Shown here in pieces: positions 1 to 8,268 of a stretch of 64,000 bases of DNA; position 1 is the first letter of the stretch, and each line of letters starts with the position of its first letter. Source of the DNA: JABWCQ01 sp964587105 (GTDB lineage: Bacteria; Electryoneota; RPQS01); contig CAZPKG010000012.1 of NCBI GenBank assembly GCA_964587105.1, positions 37,359 through 101,358 on the forward strand. Reading direction: 5' to 3'. The notes beneath the pieces were generated by a model. It made no database searches. It had not been told where the DNA came from and was given only the letters and a program-made list of their open reading frames with translations. Made by a program: the position numbers and the translations under genes.

Positions 1-230
1 CGATGACGATGGTGGTTGGTATGCTTCCGCTCGCCCTTGCACTTGGCGAAGGTTCGGAAATGCGCGCCGGTATGGGCGTCGTCATTATCGGAGGGCTACT
101 ATCGTCATTGTTACTCTCACTCGTACTTGTGCCCGTCATGTACACACTGCTCGGTAGATTTAGCAAGAAAGAGTGGAACGAGGAGGAGGCAAAAACAACC
201 GACCTAAAACCTGCTCCCGCCTTGAGCTGA
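1..230 (+). CDS. RND efflux permease, C-terminal fragment
   Basis: This is the last ~75 residues of an AcrB/MexB-type RND (HAE1) inner-membrane permease; the start lies before the window. The text GSEMRAGMGVVIIGGLLSS followed by a hydrophobic run ending in LVLVPVMYTLL is the classic end of RND domain TM11-TM12, as also seen at the C-terminus of the complete pump at 8269-11379. The tail after the last helix is short and charged. The rest of its operon is outside the window, so its partners cannot be named. Confidence 0.85.
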   Translation, partial: MTMVVGMLPLALALGEGSEMRAGMGVVIIGGLLSSLLLSLVLVPVMYTLLGRFSKKEWNEEEAKTTDLKPAPALS

Positions 231-266
231 GCACGACCCTGATCGTGTTTGGTTTGAAATAAAGAA

Positions 267-299
267 GGGGTCCGCAGAAACGCGGACCCCTTTGATTTT
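267..299. terminator. Bidirectional Rho-independent terminator
   Basis: A perfect 9-bp stem (GGGGTCCGC at 267-275, GCGGACCCC at 282-290) with a 6-nt loop is flanked by T-rich sequence on both sides. It separates the plus-strand RND gene from the convergent minus-strand response-regulator gene and can serve both. Confidence 0.85.
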
Positions 300-311
300 G
301 CCTCGGTTAGG

Positions 312-1706
312 CTATTCTTGCTTATCGTCGTTTTTCATCAACCCTACGGCATTCAGAATTCGATAGACTGTTTTCCTGTCCACTCCAGCGCGTTGCGCAA
401 CCCGGCTGATATTTCCTTCTTCCTCACTCATTAACTGTGAAAAGTACTCGATCTGAAATTGGTCGAGCAGTTTCGACTTTGCATTCTCGTAGGTTTCAAC
501 AGACTCAATCTGAACTTTTCGCTTTGCAGCTTTCTGCAAATGCGCAGGAAGATCTTCTTCGCGAATTACCGACTTGGCCGCCAAGGAAACAGCTCGCTCA
601 ATTACGTTTCGCAATTCACGCACGTTTCCGGGCCATGTGTAGCCTTGTAGTTTTTCAGTTACCTGCGGTGTGAAACCGTCTATACTTCGTCCGTAGGAAG
701 CGGTAATCTCTTTCAGAAAATGCTGCGCCAATGCCAGAATGTCGTCGGGCCGCTTGCGCAACGGCGGAATATTAAGCGTTACGACCGCCACTCGGAAAAA
801 CAAGTCTTCCCGGAAGTGCTTGGATCTCACGGCTTCCTCTGGGTCGCGGTTCGTGGCCGAGATAATTCTTACGTCAATCGGCAATTCGCGATTGCCGCCG
901 ACTCGCCGAACGGATCGTTCTTGAATTACGCGCAACAACTTCGATTGCATCGCCGGGTCCATCTCGGTAATCTCGTCGAAGAAAAAAGTCCCGCCTTGCG
1001 CCTCTTCCAAAAGTCCCTTTCGCATCGTGGACGCCCCCGTAAACGCCCCTTTCTCATGTCCGAAAAGTTCGCTTTCAATCAAATTAGCGGGCAACGCTCC
1101 GCAGTTGACGGCTAAGAACTGCTTCCCGCTACGTCTGCTCGCATTATGAAGCGCGCGCGCCAACACTTCCTTGCCGGTTCCTGACTCTCCTTGAATGAAC
1201 ACGCTCGCATCCGTATCGGCAACTCGCGCGGCCATTGCCATAAGCTCCTTCATTGCAGGATCAACCGCGATTACCGAGGAATTTACCTTCTGCTGCGCCA
1301 ATTCATGCCGGAGTTGTTGATTCTCGATGACCAGCGAGCGTTCCTTCAGGGCACGAGTAACAACATGCACAAACTGGTCTTTGGCAAACGGTTTGACGAT
1401 GTAATCCGTGGCTCCGTTCTTCATCGCATCAACTGCAGTTTCGATGGTCGCGTAAGCCGTCATCATCACAACTGGCAGATCGCTATGCGCCCACTTCACC
1501 TCACGCAAAAGCTCCATTCCGTCGCGTTGCGGAATCATCAGATCCGTAATGAGCAGATCCGGATCGTATTCGGATAGAACTTTATCGAGATTCAATCCGT
1601 CCGTTTGCGTGCGCACGTCGAATCCCTCGCGAGTGAGCATCATGCGGCAATTGTCAAGCAAATCGGGTTCATCGTCAATCACAAGAATGCGAGGCGTGTG
1701 TGTCAT
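312..1706 (-). CDS. Sigma-54-dependent response regulator, NtrC/AtoC family
   Basis: 464 aa. An N-terminal receiver domain (acidic DDE near residue 11, phosphoacceptor Asp near 55 in ITDLMIP, conserved Lys in YIVKPF) is followed by an AAA+ domain with Walker A GESGTGKE, the sigma-54 contact loop GAFTGA and a C-terminal Fis-type helix-turn-helix (EEEGNISRVAQRAGVDRKTVYR). By family knowledge it activates sigma-54 RNA polymerase after phosphorylation. It lies 8 bp downstream of its histidine kinase in one transcript. A near-consensus sigma-54 promoter at 3444-3459 just beyond the kinase gene is the obvious nearby target, but that link is an inference. Confidence 0.93.
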   Translation of the reverse strand: MTHTPRILVIDDEPDLLDNCRMMLTREGFDVRTQTDGLNLDKVLSEYDPDLLITDLMIPQRDGMELLREVKWAHSDLPVVMMTAYATIETAVDAMKNGATDYIVKPFAKDQFVHVVTRALKERSLVIENQQLRHELAQQKVNSSVIAVDPAMKELMAMAARVADTDASVFIQGESGTGKEVLARALHNASRRSGKQFLAVNCGALPANLIESELFGHEKGAFTGASTMRKGLLEEAQGGTFFFDEITEMDPAMQSKLLRVIQERSVRRVGGNRELPIDVRIISATNRDPEEAVRSKHFREDLFFRVAVVTLNIPPLRKRPDDILALAQHFLKEITASYGRSIDGFTPQVTEKLQGYTWPGNVRELRNVIERAVSLAAKSVIREEDLPAHLQKAAKRKVQIESVETYENAKSKLLDQFQIEYFSQLMSEEEGNISRVAQRAGVDRKTVYRILNAVGLMKNDDKQE

Positions 1707-1714
1707 AGAGAAAC

Positions 1715-3196
1715 CTAAACTTCAGATGCCGGAAAGTTCAATGTAAATGTCGTGCCGTGATCCGGTGCGCTGGCAACCATGATTGTTGCGCCGTGATCTT
1801 CAATGATTCGATAGGAAATCGCCAAGCCCAATCCCGTTCCCACGCCTACGTCTTTCGTAGTGAAGAACGGATCATAGATGCGCGTGAGATTTTCAGGATT
1901 TATTCCGGAACCGGAGTCTTCGACGCGAACCTGCACGCGCGAGTCAACTTTCGTGGCAAAAAGAGTAATCTTGCCTCCGCGCGGCGTGGCGTCCATCGCG
2001 TTGATAATCAGGTTTATGAAAACCTGCTCAAGCTCGGTGACTTCACCTAATATTGTCGGGAGATTTGGCGCGACTTCTGCAGACAGCGATATGCCTCGTT
2101 TCTCGGCCTCTTTGCGGACGAGCAGCACGATGCCATGCAGCAACTGATCAACGTTAAGCGGCGCTTTTTTGCCGGAAGATTTGCGGGCGAACGACAGCAG
2201 TTTGCTTACGATCTTTGATATTCTGTCCGTTTGTCTGTGCATCATTGTCAGATGCTCAGGCATGTCATCAATTTTCTTGTTCGCCTTAATATCGTCAATC
2301 AGTAGTTCGAGCCGGTTCTTGATAATGCCGACGGGGTTGTTGATTTCATGCGCGACTCCCGCAGCGAGCTGTCCAGTTGCTGACATCTTTTCCATCTGCA
2401 CAAGTCCTGCTTGCGCGTCTCGCAACTCCTGCGTCCGCTGTTGAACGATGTGTTCAAGATTCTCGTTTTGCTTTTGTATCTGATCCGCCAACGCAATTCG
2501 CTCGTGGTATTCGGCGATAATAGCCTTGTCCGCGCGAATAGCGATCACCCACACAACGAAGAACAGCGCGAGTCCCGTTAGCAGCGTGCTGATGAGAATC
2601 ATGAGCCTAAGCTGTTCAACTTTGTGGTACGTCTCCGCAACGTTCATCAGAATTTCGAAGGCGAATCTCGATTGCCCGCCATCCGCCGTGCGAAATCCGA
2701 CCGGCACAAACGCAATCATGTGATCAGTCTCGCCGCTCGCGGAATCCATATGTGCGGGAGTTTGTTCACGCACAAGGTATGAACTCGTCTTCCCGGCCAG
2801 CGCTGACAGAAGCAGCGAATTGGTTGGATCCTTTTGGCCCTCTCGAACAGAGTCGGTCGAGAATACTATTTCATAGTTCTTATCATAGATACTGATGCGC
2901 TCGACCTTAAACCCGCTGACAAAAGTCTGCACAATTCCAGTCAGCTCATGGTGTGCGAGCGGATGGTCAAATGGGAAAGTATCAAACGTCATCTGCCACG
3001 GCTCAAGATAAAACTTATCAATCGAACGCGCGAGGTGGTTGACGGCCGCCGTGCCGTATTGTTCAGCCACGGAGATCAGGTTCGCCTTGCCCAATTGATA
3101 GGCCACAACGCCTCCCGCCCCGACAATTAAGAGGTCAAGTAGCAGGAAGTTCAGAGCAAAAAAGCGGGTGAGCCGTGGGCGCAGTTTATCAAGCAC
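1715..3196 (-). CDS. Membrane sensor histidine kinase
   Basis: 493 aa. Two transmembrane helices (about 13-35 and 197-220) enclose a periplasmic sensor of ~160 residues. A coiled-coil linker (about 225-270) follows, then HisKA with the H-box His near 283 (GVAHEINNPVG) and HATPase_c with N-box (NLIINAMDAT), G1 (DSGSGI) and G2 (GTGLGLAI). This is a typical NtrB/AtoS-like kinase partnered with the NtrC-type regulator immediately downstream. The periplasmic domain resembles no ligand-binding fold I can name with confidence, so the signal is unknown. Confidence 0.92.
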   Translation of the reverse strand: MLDKLRPRLTRFFALNFLLLDLLIVGAGGVVAYQLGKANLISVAEQYGTAAVNHLARSIDKFYLEPWQMTFDTFPFDHPLAHHELTGIVQTFVSGFKVERISIYDKNYEIVFSTDSVREGQKDPTNSLLLSALAGKTSSYLVREQTPAHMDSASGETDHMIAFVPVGFRTADGGQSRFAFEILMNVAETYHKVEQLRLMILISTLLTGLALFFVVWVIAIRADKAIIAEYHERIALADQIQKQNENLEHIVQQRTQELRDAQAGLVQMEKMSATGQLAAGVAHEINNPVGIIKNRLELLIDDIKANKKIDDMPEHLTMMHRQTDRISKIVSKLLSFARKSSGKKAPLNVDQLLHGIVLLVRKEAEKRGISLSAEVAPNLPTILGEVTELEQVFINLIINAMDATPRGGKITLFATKVDSRVQVRVEDSGSGINPENLTRIYDPFFTTKDVGVGTGLGLAISYRIIEDHGATIMVASAPDHGTTFTLNFPASEV

Positions 3197-3286
3197 AAGC
3201 GGTCAAAGTTAAGTTGTTAAAGATAAGAAAATAAAAGAAATGACCGAGCATTATGGATTGTGGCACAAATGCCTCAGATGTAAATG

Positions 3287-3315
3287 CAGAAATGTTAAGA
3301 ATATACAGATTTCTG
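3287..3315. promoter_or_regulatory. Candidate upstream activator dyad
   Basis: CAGAAAT (3287-3293) and ATTTCTG (3309-3315) form a perfect 7-bp inverted repeat with 15-bp spacer, about 130-155 bp upstream of the sigma-54 promoter at 3444. The position and symmetry fit an enhancer for an NtrC-type activator. There is only one copy, so this is tentative. Confidence 0.35.
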
Positions 3316-3443
3316 TCCGTTCTGAGCCTCAAAAAATCGATCAAGGAACCGAGCCAAACTTCATACCATCCTCAATAAAACTTCAATATTTAAGTAAATA
3401 AAATATTAAACTTAACAAGAAAAAACGAGCAAAATATTCATGC

Positions 3444-3459
3444 TGGCACACCACTTGCC
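3444..3459 (+). promoter_or_regulatory. Sigma-54 (-24/-12) promoter
   Basis: TGGCACACCACTTGCC matches the consensus TGGCACR-N4-TTGCW with the correct spacing (GG at 3445-3446, GC at 3457-3458). Transcription would start near 3470, at the base of the hairpin 3471-3527, and read into the T9SS cupredoxin gene at 3634. Confidence 0.75.
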
Positions 3460-3470
3460 ATAAGCAAAGT

Positions 3471-3527
3471 GGGGACCGCAAGGACAAGCGCTACAGACAA
3501 GTTGAACTTCGGCTCTTTGCGGTCCCC
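3471..3527 (+). promoter_or_regulatory. Long 5'-UTR hairpin
   Basis: GGGGACCGCAA (3471-3481) pairs perfectly over 11 bp with TTGCGGTCCCC (3517-3527), loop about 35 nt. It starts where the sigma-54 transcript is predicted to start, so the mRNA would carry a 5'-terminal stem. There is no T-run after it, so it is not a terminator. A stabilising or regulatory role is inferred. The rest of 3197-3633 is AT-rich and contains no convincing gene. Confidence 0.5.
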
Positions 3528-3633
3528 CTCTCCCAAATTCATCAGCGGGGCAGCTACAAAAGGTTATTTCCGGCGCGCCCTGCGTCCAAATTAAGCAAAC
3601 TTTCAATACAAAATCAGTCAAGTGAGACCAAAA

Positions 3634-5130
3634 ATGCGATTCAAACTCCTTTGCACTGCCGTCATCGCCGCCACCTGGATTAGCACATCAGCATTTGCGG
3701 CGACTCACGTTGTATCCATTAGCAACTTTGCCTTCGCACCTTCCACACAGACAATCCAACCCGGCGACTCAGTGCGCTGGACCAACAACGATTCAGCACC
3801 GCACACTGTAACGGCCACCGATGGCTCTTTTGACAGTGGCTTTTTGGCGGTCGGAGCGTCGTTTAGCCACCTATTTGCGCAGTCGGGAACATTTGCGTAT
3901 GTTTGTCTTTTCCATTCAAACATGTCGGCTGTCATCAATGTGGGAACAAGCGGTGGCGGTGATACTACAACTTGGACCGAGCTTACCAGCCCGACGAGCC
4001 TTCCGCTCAACGATGTTCGCTTTCTCAACGCCACGACGGGGTGGATTGCCGGAGACCAGGGTGTGCTCCGTACGACAAACGGTGGCGATTCTTGGCAGAT
4101 TGCCGAAACGCCAGAAGATCTTGAGGCGGTCTTCTTCATCAATGCGACCGAGGGCTGGGTTTGCGGCAATGATGGCTACATCGCGCATTCAACCAACGGT
4201 GGCCAATCGTGGACTCCGCAGACAAGCAATGCTCCGGACAAGCTTCGCGACATTTGGTTCACGGACTCACAAAACGGCTGGGCGTGTGGCAAAGACGGAA
4301 TTCTGATTCACACGTCAAACGGCGGAACGACGTGGGAGCCTCAAGCCAGCCCTGCTCAGGACGATCTGCGCGGCATACATATGCTTGATAGCGAGCGCGG
4401 CTGGATGGTCGGCTCAGATGGCTTGATAATGTACACGAACAATAGCGGCGCCGATTGGAACACGCAGCTCAGCGTACCCGGTGGGGAAGAGGACGAGTTT
4501 GAAGCGGTGATGGCGATGGATGAAAACACGGCGTGGGCCGCTGGCGGACAAGGCCGCATCTATCATACAACTAACGGCGGTCAATCGTGGGCTCCGCAAA
4601 CGAGCGGTACGGGTGTCGCCTTGATGGACATCTTTTTCACGAATCCGAATAATGGCTGGGTCTGCGGAGCGGGAGGGTTTCTCGCTAACGCGATGGACAA
4701 CGGAGACATGTGGATGACGCAAGAACCGCCCGCAGTTGCGACCTTCAACGCAATCTATTTTGTCAATGATACTTTGGGCTTCTTGGTTACCGGTGACGGT
4801 CGCATATTCCGCTATGAAACCGGCGAGATTATCAGTTCCACGCCGCATGAACATCAATCCGCCGTCTCGTCGTTCGAGCTGAAAGACAACTATCCGAACC
4901 CGTTCAATCCGGTCACGACAATTGAGTTCTCGCTGAGCAAGTCCGGTTACACTACGCTCACCATCTTCGATATCCTTGGTCAGCAAATCGCACAACCCGT
5001 GAACGGCAACTTGAACAGCGGCCTGCACCGCGTCGAATTTAGCGCGACCGCGTTGCCTTCCGGCGCATACTTCTATCAACTTGCCGGCGGCGGTCAGGTG
5101 GACACGCGCAAGATGGTCTTGTTGAAATAG
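3634..5130 (+). CDS. Secreted cupredoxin / Ycf48-like repeat protein with T9SS sorting domain
   Basis: About 498 aa from the ATG at 3634 (an in-frame GTG at 3622 has no better ribosome site). A signal peptide ends near STSAFAA. A plastocyanin-like domain follows (ISNFAFAPSTQTIQPGDSV, SAPHTVTA, CLFHSNM; the His and Cys-x3-His residues look like type-1 copper ligands). Six or so Ycf48/BNR-like propeller repeats come next (pattern GWxxGxxGxxxxTxNGGxxW), then a T9SS type-A sorting domain (YPNPFNPVTT ... KMVLLK). It is predicted to be exported and attached to the cell surface or released. It is preceded by a sigma-54 promoter. Confidence 0.85.
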   Translation: MRFKLLCTAVIAATWISTSAFAATHVVSISNFAFAPSTQTIQPGDSVRWTNNDSAPHTVTATDGSFDSGFLAVGASFSHLFAQSGTFAYVCLFHSNMSAVINVGTSGGGDTTTWTELTSPTSLPLNDVRFLNATTGWIAGDQGVLRTTNGGDSWQIAETPEDLEAVFFINATEGWVCGNDGYIAHSTNGGQSWTPQTSNAPDKLRDIWFTDSQNGWACGKDGILIHTSNGGTTWEPQASPAQDDLRGIHMLDSERGWMVGSDGLIMYTNNSGADWNTQLSVPGGEEDEFEAVMAMDENTAWAAGGQGRIYHTTNGGQSWAPQTSGTGVALMDIFFTNPNNGWVCGAGGFLANAMDNGDMWMTQEPPAVATFNAIYFVNDTLGFLVTGDGRIFRYETGEIISSTPHEHQSAVSSFELKDNYPNPFNPVTTIEFSLSKSGYTTLTIFDILGQQIAQPVNGNLNSGLHRVEFSATALPSGAYFYQLAGGGQVDTRKMVLLK

Positions 5131-5166
5131 CGATAACGTGATATTATTCAATCCATAGGAACGCCC

Positions 5167-5736
5167 ATGCGATTAGCACTTATTACCCTCTTGACCGCTT
5201 GCGCAGCCAGTTATGCCGGCGAGATGTTTACGATTGTCCAGGGCGGTTCTGCAAACCACGTCTCATTCACAAGTGAAGCGCCGCTCGAAGAAATCGTCGG
5301 CAAGACCAATGTAGTCACGGGATTTGTCATGTTGCCAGACGGATCAAACCAAGGCAGCGCCGAAATTCACGTTGATCTTGCATCGTTGGATACCGGAATG
5401 AGCTTGCGCAACAAGCACATGCGCGACAACCATCTCGAAACCTCGAAATTCCCGGAAGCGGTGTTTAAACTGACTTCGCTCGATATCCCCGGCGGAACTC
5501 TGGCCGACGGACAAAAAACCGCAGTCAACGTGTCAGGTACTCTAATGATGCACGGAGTGAGTCGAGACATCACACCGATTTCATGGCTGACGGTGAACGG
5601 CGATGAGTTAACGGTTGAAGCCAAGTTCAGCGTGAAATTACAGGACTTCAACATCACTCGGCCCGAGTTTCTGGTGATGAAGCTTGCCGAAGAGCAGCGC
5701 ATTGACGTTAAACTTGTTGGGACACGCTCTAAATAG
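5167..5736 (+). CDS. YceI-like periplasmic lipid-binding protein
   Basis: 189 aa, signal peptide ending near SYAG, then the lipocalin-like YceI fold signature: TGFVMLPD, VDLASLDTGMSLRNKHMRDN, LETSKFPEAVFKLT, GTLMMHGVSRDI, VKLQDFNI. Family members bind isoprenoid or fatty ligands in the periplasm. It starts 36 bp after the T9SS gene and may be cotranscribed with it; a strong terminator follows. Confidence 0.88.
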   Translation: MRLALITLLTACAASYAGEMFTIVQGGSANHVSFTSEAPLEEIVGKTNVVTGFVMLPDGSNQGSAEIHVDLASLDTGMSLRNKHMRDNHLETSKFPEAVFKLTSLDIPGGTLADGQKTAVNVSGTLMMHGVSRDITPISWLTVNGDELTVEAKFSVKLQDFNITRPEFLVMKLAEEQRIDVKLVGTRSK

Positions 5737-5750
5737 CAATTGATTACACC

Positions 5751-5780
5751 GAACCGCGACCAAACGTCGCGGTTCATTTT
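5751..5780 (+). terminator. Rho-independent terminator
   Basis: GAACCGCGAC (5751-5760) and GTCGCGGTTC (5766-5775) form a perfect 10-bp stem with a 5-nt loop, followed by ATTTTG. It ends the 3634-5736 unit. Confidence 0.85.
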
Positions 5781-5941
5781 GTCGGCAACTTCATCGTTCT
5801 TTCACATATTGCTCGGAATTCAGCCCCATTTACCTGAAATCGAGCCGGTGAATTAAACCTCGCCTACCGGTCATGCGTCCAACAAGCGTAATAAGTTTGG
5901 GTCCCGGCCTCCACTTAACCCGCATTTCAGGAGGACACATC

Positions 5942-8191
5942 ATGAAGCACGTTAGGTTTGCTCTACTCGCTACGCTGCTGCTCTATCTCTCAGCGTTTGC
6001 ACAAGTGTCAATCACGTCAACTGAGGTCTATCCACAAACGGATCCGGCGCTTCGACGGCCCGGCCCGTGGGCAGTCGAAGCGCGTTACGTTGATATGCAA
6101 GTGCGCAATCAAGTCGCGTCGGTGTCTGTGACAGAAACGCTCTTGAACACCTGTGGCCGTACGGTTGAGGCGGAATACTATCTGCCAATTCCGGCGGAGG
6201 CCAGTGTGGATCAACTCACACTAAGTGTAAACGGACGTGAAATGAATGGTGAAATCCTTTCTGCAAATGATGCGCGTCGTTACTATGAAGAGATCGTCCG
6301 CCGCCGCCGCGATCCTGCGCTTTTAGAATATGCGGGTCTGGGATGTATTCGAGTTTCGGCCTTTCCATTGGAGCCGAATAAGCCCGCGACGCTCACCTTT
6401 CACTATAACATGCTCTGCCCGCGAGAAGGTGATATTGTTGAACTGCAATTCCCTCTTGCCACAGCGCGGCATTCGTCAGCTCCGGTGAAGGAGATCCGCG
6501 TGACGGCGGAAATTGAAGGGCAGTCGGAATTGATGAACATCTATTCCCCGACGGTAGAGATCAAGACAACGTATCGCGGAGATAAAAATGCGCTGGTCAC
6601 ATACACTTCGCGCGATTTCTATCCGTCCGCTGATTTCGTGGTGTATTATCGTGAAGACAACAGCGAACTTGGCGCGTCATTCCTGACCTACTATCCTGAA
6701 CGCGGCAAAGACGGTTACTACATGATGTTGGTTTCCCCCGCACGCAATGCGAACTCGCAAGCGCCGCTGGCCAAAGATATTTTGCTGGTGCTCGATCGTT
6801 CAGGTTCAATGGCAGGAGAGAAGATTGCACAAGCTCGCGACGCGGCGCGTTTTGTCATAAACAACTTGAACGCCGAAGATCGCTTCGACATTATCACCTA
6901 CAATGACGCCGTCGAATCAACTTTCGGCGCGCTTACCTCTGCAACCTCTCAGAATCGTGACGTGGCTTTGTCCGACGTGAGCAGGGTGGAACCCGGCGGT
7001 GGAACAAACATCCACGATGCGCTTGAAACGGCGATGGACATCTTGAGTCAGTCGAACCGTCAGGTATCGCTGAACAACACGCCACCACGCCCGACCTATG
7101 TGTTCTTTCTTACCGACGGATTGCCAACCGTCGGAGTAACGGACGAACAGAGAATAATTCAAGATGCCCGAAATGCCAATGAACTTCAAGCGCGGTTGTT
7201 CTGTTTCGGTGTAGGCTACGACGTTAACGTGCGGCTGCTTGACAATCTGTCGAACGATCAAAACGGTAAATCAGCGTACGTGAAACCGGACGAAGACATC
7301 GAAGTCAAGGTCTCGTCTCTCTATTCGAAGATCAAGAACCCCGTCATGTCTGGACTGCAAGCCAATCTTACCAACTTCCGTTTGCGGGACCGTCAACCGT
7401 CGAGCTTGGATGACCTGTTTGAGGGAGATCAAATTGTGCAAGTCGGTAGAATCAGCAATGAGGGCAGCGAAGCGATTCAAACGGACTTGGTCATCACCGG
7501 GCTCTATCTTGGGCGCGATCAGTCTTTCACCTATCCGGTTGAAGTCAACGGTTCCAATCGCCGCTCATCATACAAGTTCATTGAAAAACTCTGGGCGCAG
7601 CGCCGGGTTGCCTATTTGTTAAACGAAGTCCGTTTGAAAGGCAACGTCGAGGAACTCGTGGATGAAATCACAGAGCTTGCAACTCGTTACGGAATTGTCA
7701 CTCCGTACACGAGCTATCTCGCCGACGAGAACCAGAGGCTTTCTGATACGCGCGGAATCCGGCGGGATGTTGCAATGAAATCGTTGACCTTGAATGAAGA
7801 AACGACGGGTGCGCAACCTCAGGAAGAATCCATCGCCATGCAGAACATGCTCATGGCCAAGCAGCCGGGATTCAAAGCTGACGCAAGCGGCGAATTGCAT
7901 GTACGCGGCGGACGAAACACCGAAGCCGATTTCCTTTCACGCTCCGAATCAATTCGCTTGATCGGGAATGAGATATTCTATAGGCGCGGTGAGTATTGGA
8001 TTCTCTCAAGTCTTGCGCATCTGGACTTGGAGCGCGACGCGGGGCAACTTATCCGAGTCATACGCTTCAGTGACGACTACTTTGAGTTGTTGTCCAACAG
8101 TAGCGCGGAAGAAAATGCATTGCTGTCCGGCCAGCGCGAAGGCGAGAAATTTGTGGTAACGCTGTGCGGCTTGACGTACATCATCGAATAG
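5942..8191 (+). CDS. VIT and VWA domain secreted protein
   Basis: 749 aa from the ATG at 5942, chosen because it follows AGGAGGA and begins a clear signal peptide (LYLSAFAQ). Residues ~20-150 form a VIT (inter-alpha-trypsin inhibitor) domain. A von Willebrand A domain begins near 280 with the MIDAS motif DRSGSM, and DGLPTVG provides the later metal-site Asp. The C-terminal ~250 residues are less conserved. Bacterial VIT-VWA proteins are periplasmic or surface proteins involved in metal-dependent binding; no specific partner is evident. It is an isolated gene between two terminators. Confidence 0.85.
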   Translation: MKHVRFALLATLLLYLSAFAQVSITSTEVYPQTDPALRRPGPWAVEARYVDMQVRNQVASVSVTETLLNTCGRTVEAEYYLPIPAEASVDQLTLSVNGREMNGEILSANDARRYYEEIVRRRRDPALLEYAGLGCIRVSAFPLEPNKPATLTFHYNMLCPREGDIVELQFPLATARHSSAPVKEIRVTAEIEGQSELMNIYSPTVEIKTTYRGDKNALVTYTSRDFYPSADFVVYYREDNSELGASFLTYYPERGKDGYYMMLVSPARNANSQAPLAKDILLVLDRSGSMAGEKIAQARDAARFVINNLNAEDRFDIITYNDAVESTFGALTSATSQNRDVALSDVSRVEPGGGTNIHDALETAMDILSQSNRQVSLNNTPPRPTYVFFLTDGLPTVGVTDEQRIIQDARNANELQARLFCFGVGYDVNVRLLDNLSNDQNGKSAYVKPDEDIEVKVSSLYSKIKNPVMSGLQANLTNFRLRDRQPSSLDDLFEGDQIVQVGRISNEGSEAIQTDLVITGLYLGRDQSFTYPVEVNGSNRRSSYKFIEKLWAQRRVAYLLNEVRLKGNVEELVDEITELATRYGIVTPYTSYLADENQRLSDTRGIRRDVAMKSLTLNEETTGAQPQEESIAMQNMLMAKQPGFKADASGELHVRGGRNTEADFLSRSESIRLIGNEIFYRRGEYWILSSLAHLDLERDAGQLIRVIRFSDDYFELLSNSSAEENALLSGQREGEKFVVTLCGLTYIIE

Positions 8192-8220
8192 CAATTTAGC
8201 GGACCGCCCCAAAACAGAAG

Positions 8221-8251
8221 AGCCCTTGGGAGCGTATCCCAAGGGCTCTTT
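8221..8251. terminator. Bidirectional terminator
   Basis: AGCCCTTGGGA (8221-8231) and TCCCAAGGGCT (8237-8247) form a perfect 11-bp stem. A T-run follows on the plus side and a T-poorer tract on the minus side. It lies between the convergent VIT-VWA and RND genes. Confidence 0.85.
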
Positions 8252-8268
8252 TCCATAGCGCGATTCGC

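Noticed and set aside
3412..3621. 69-codon minus-strand frame before the cupredoxin gene
   Set aside because: It covers the sigma-54 promoter and the leader hairpin, has no ribosome site and the product looks random.
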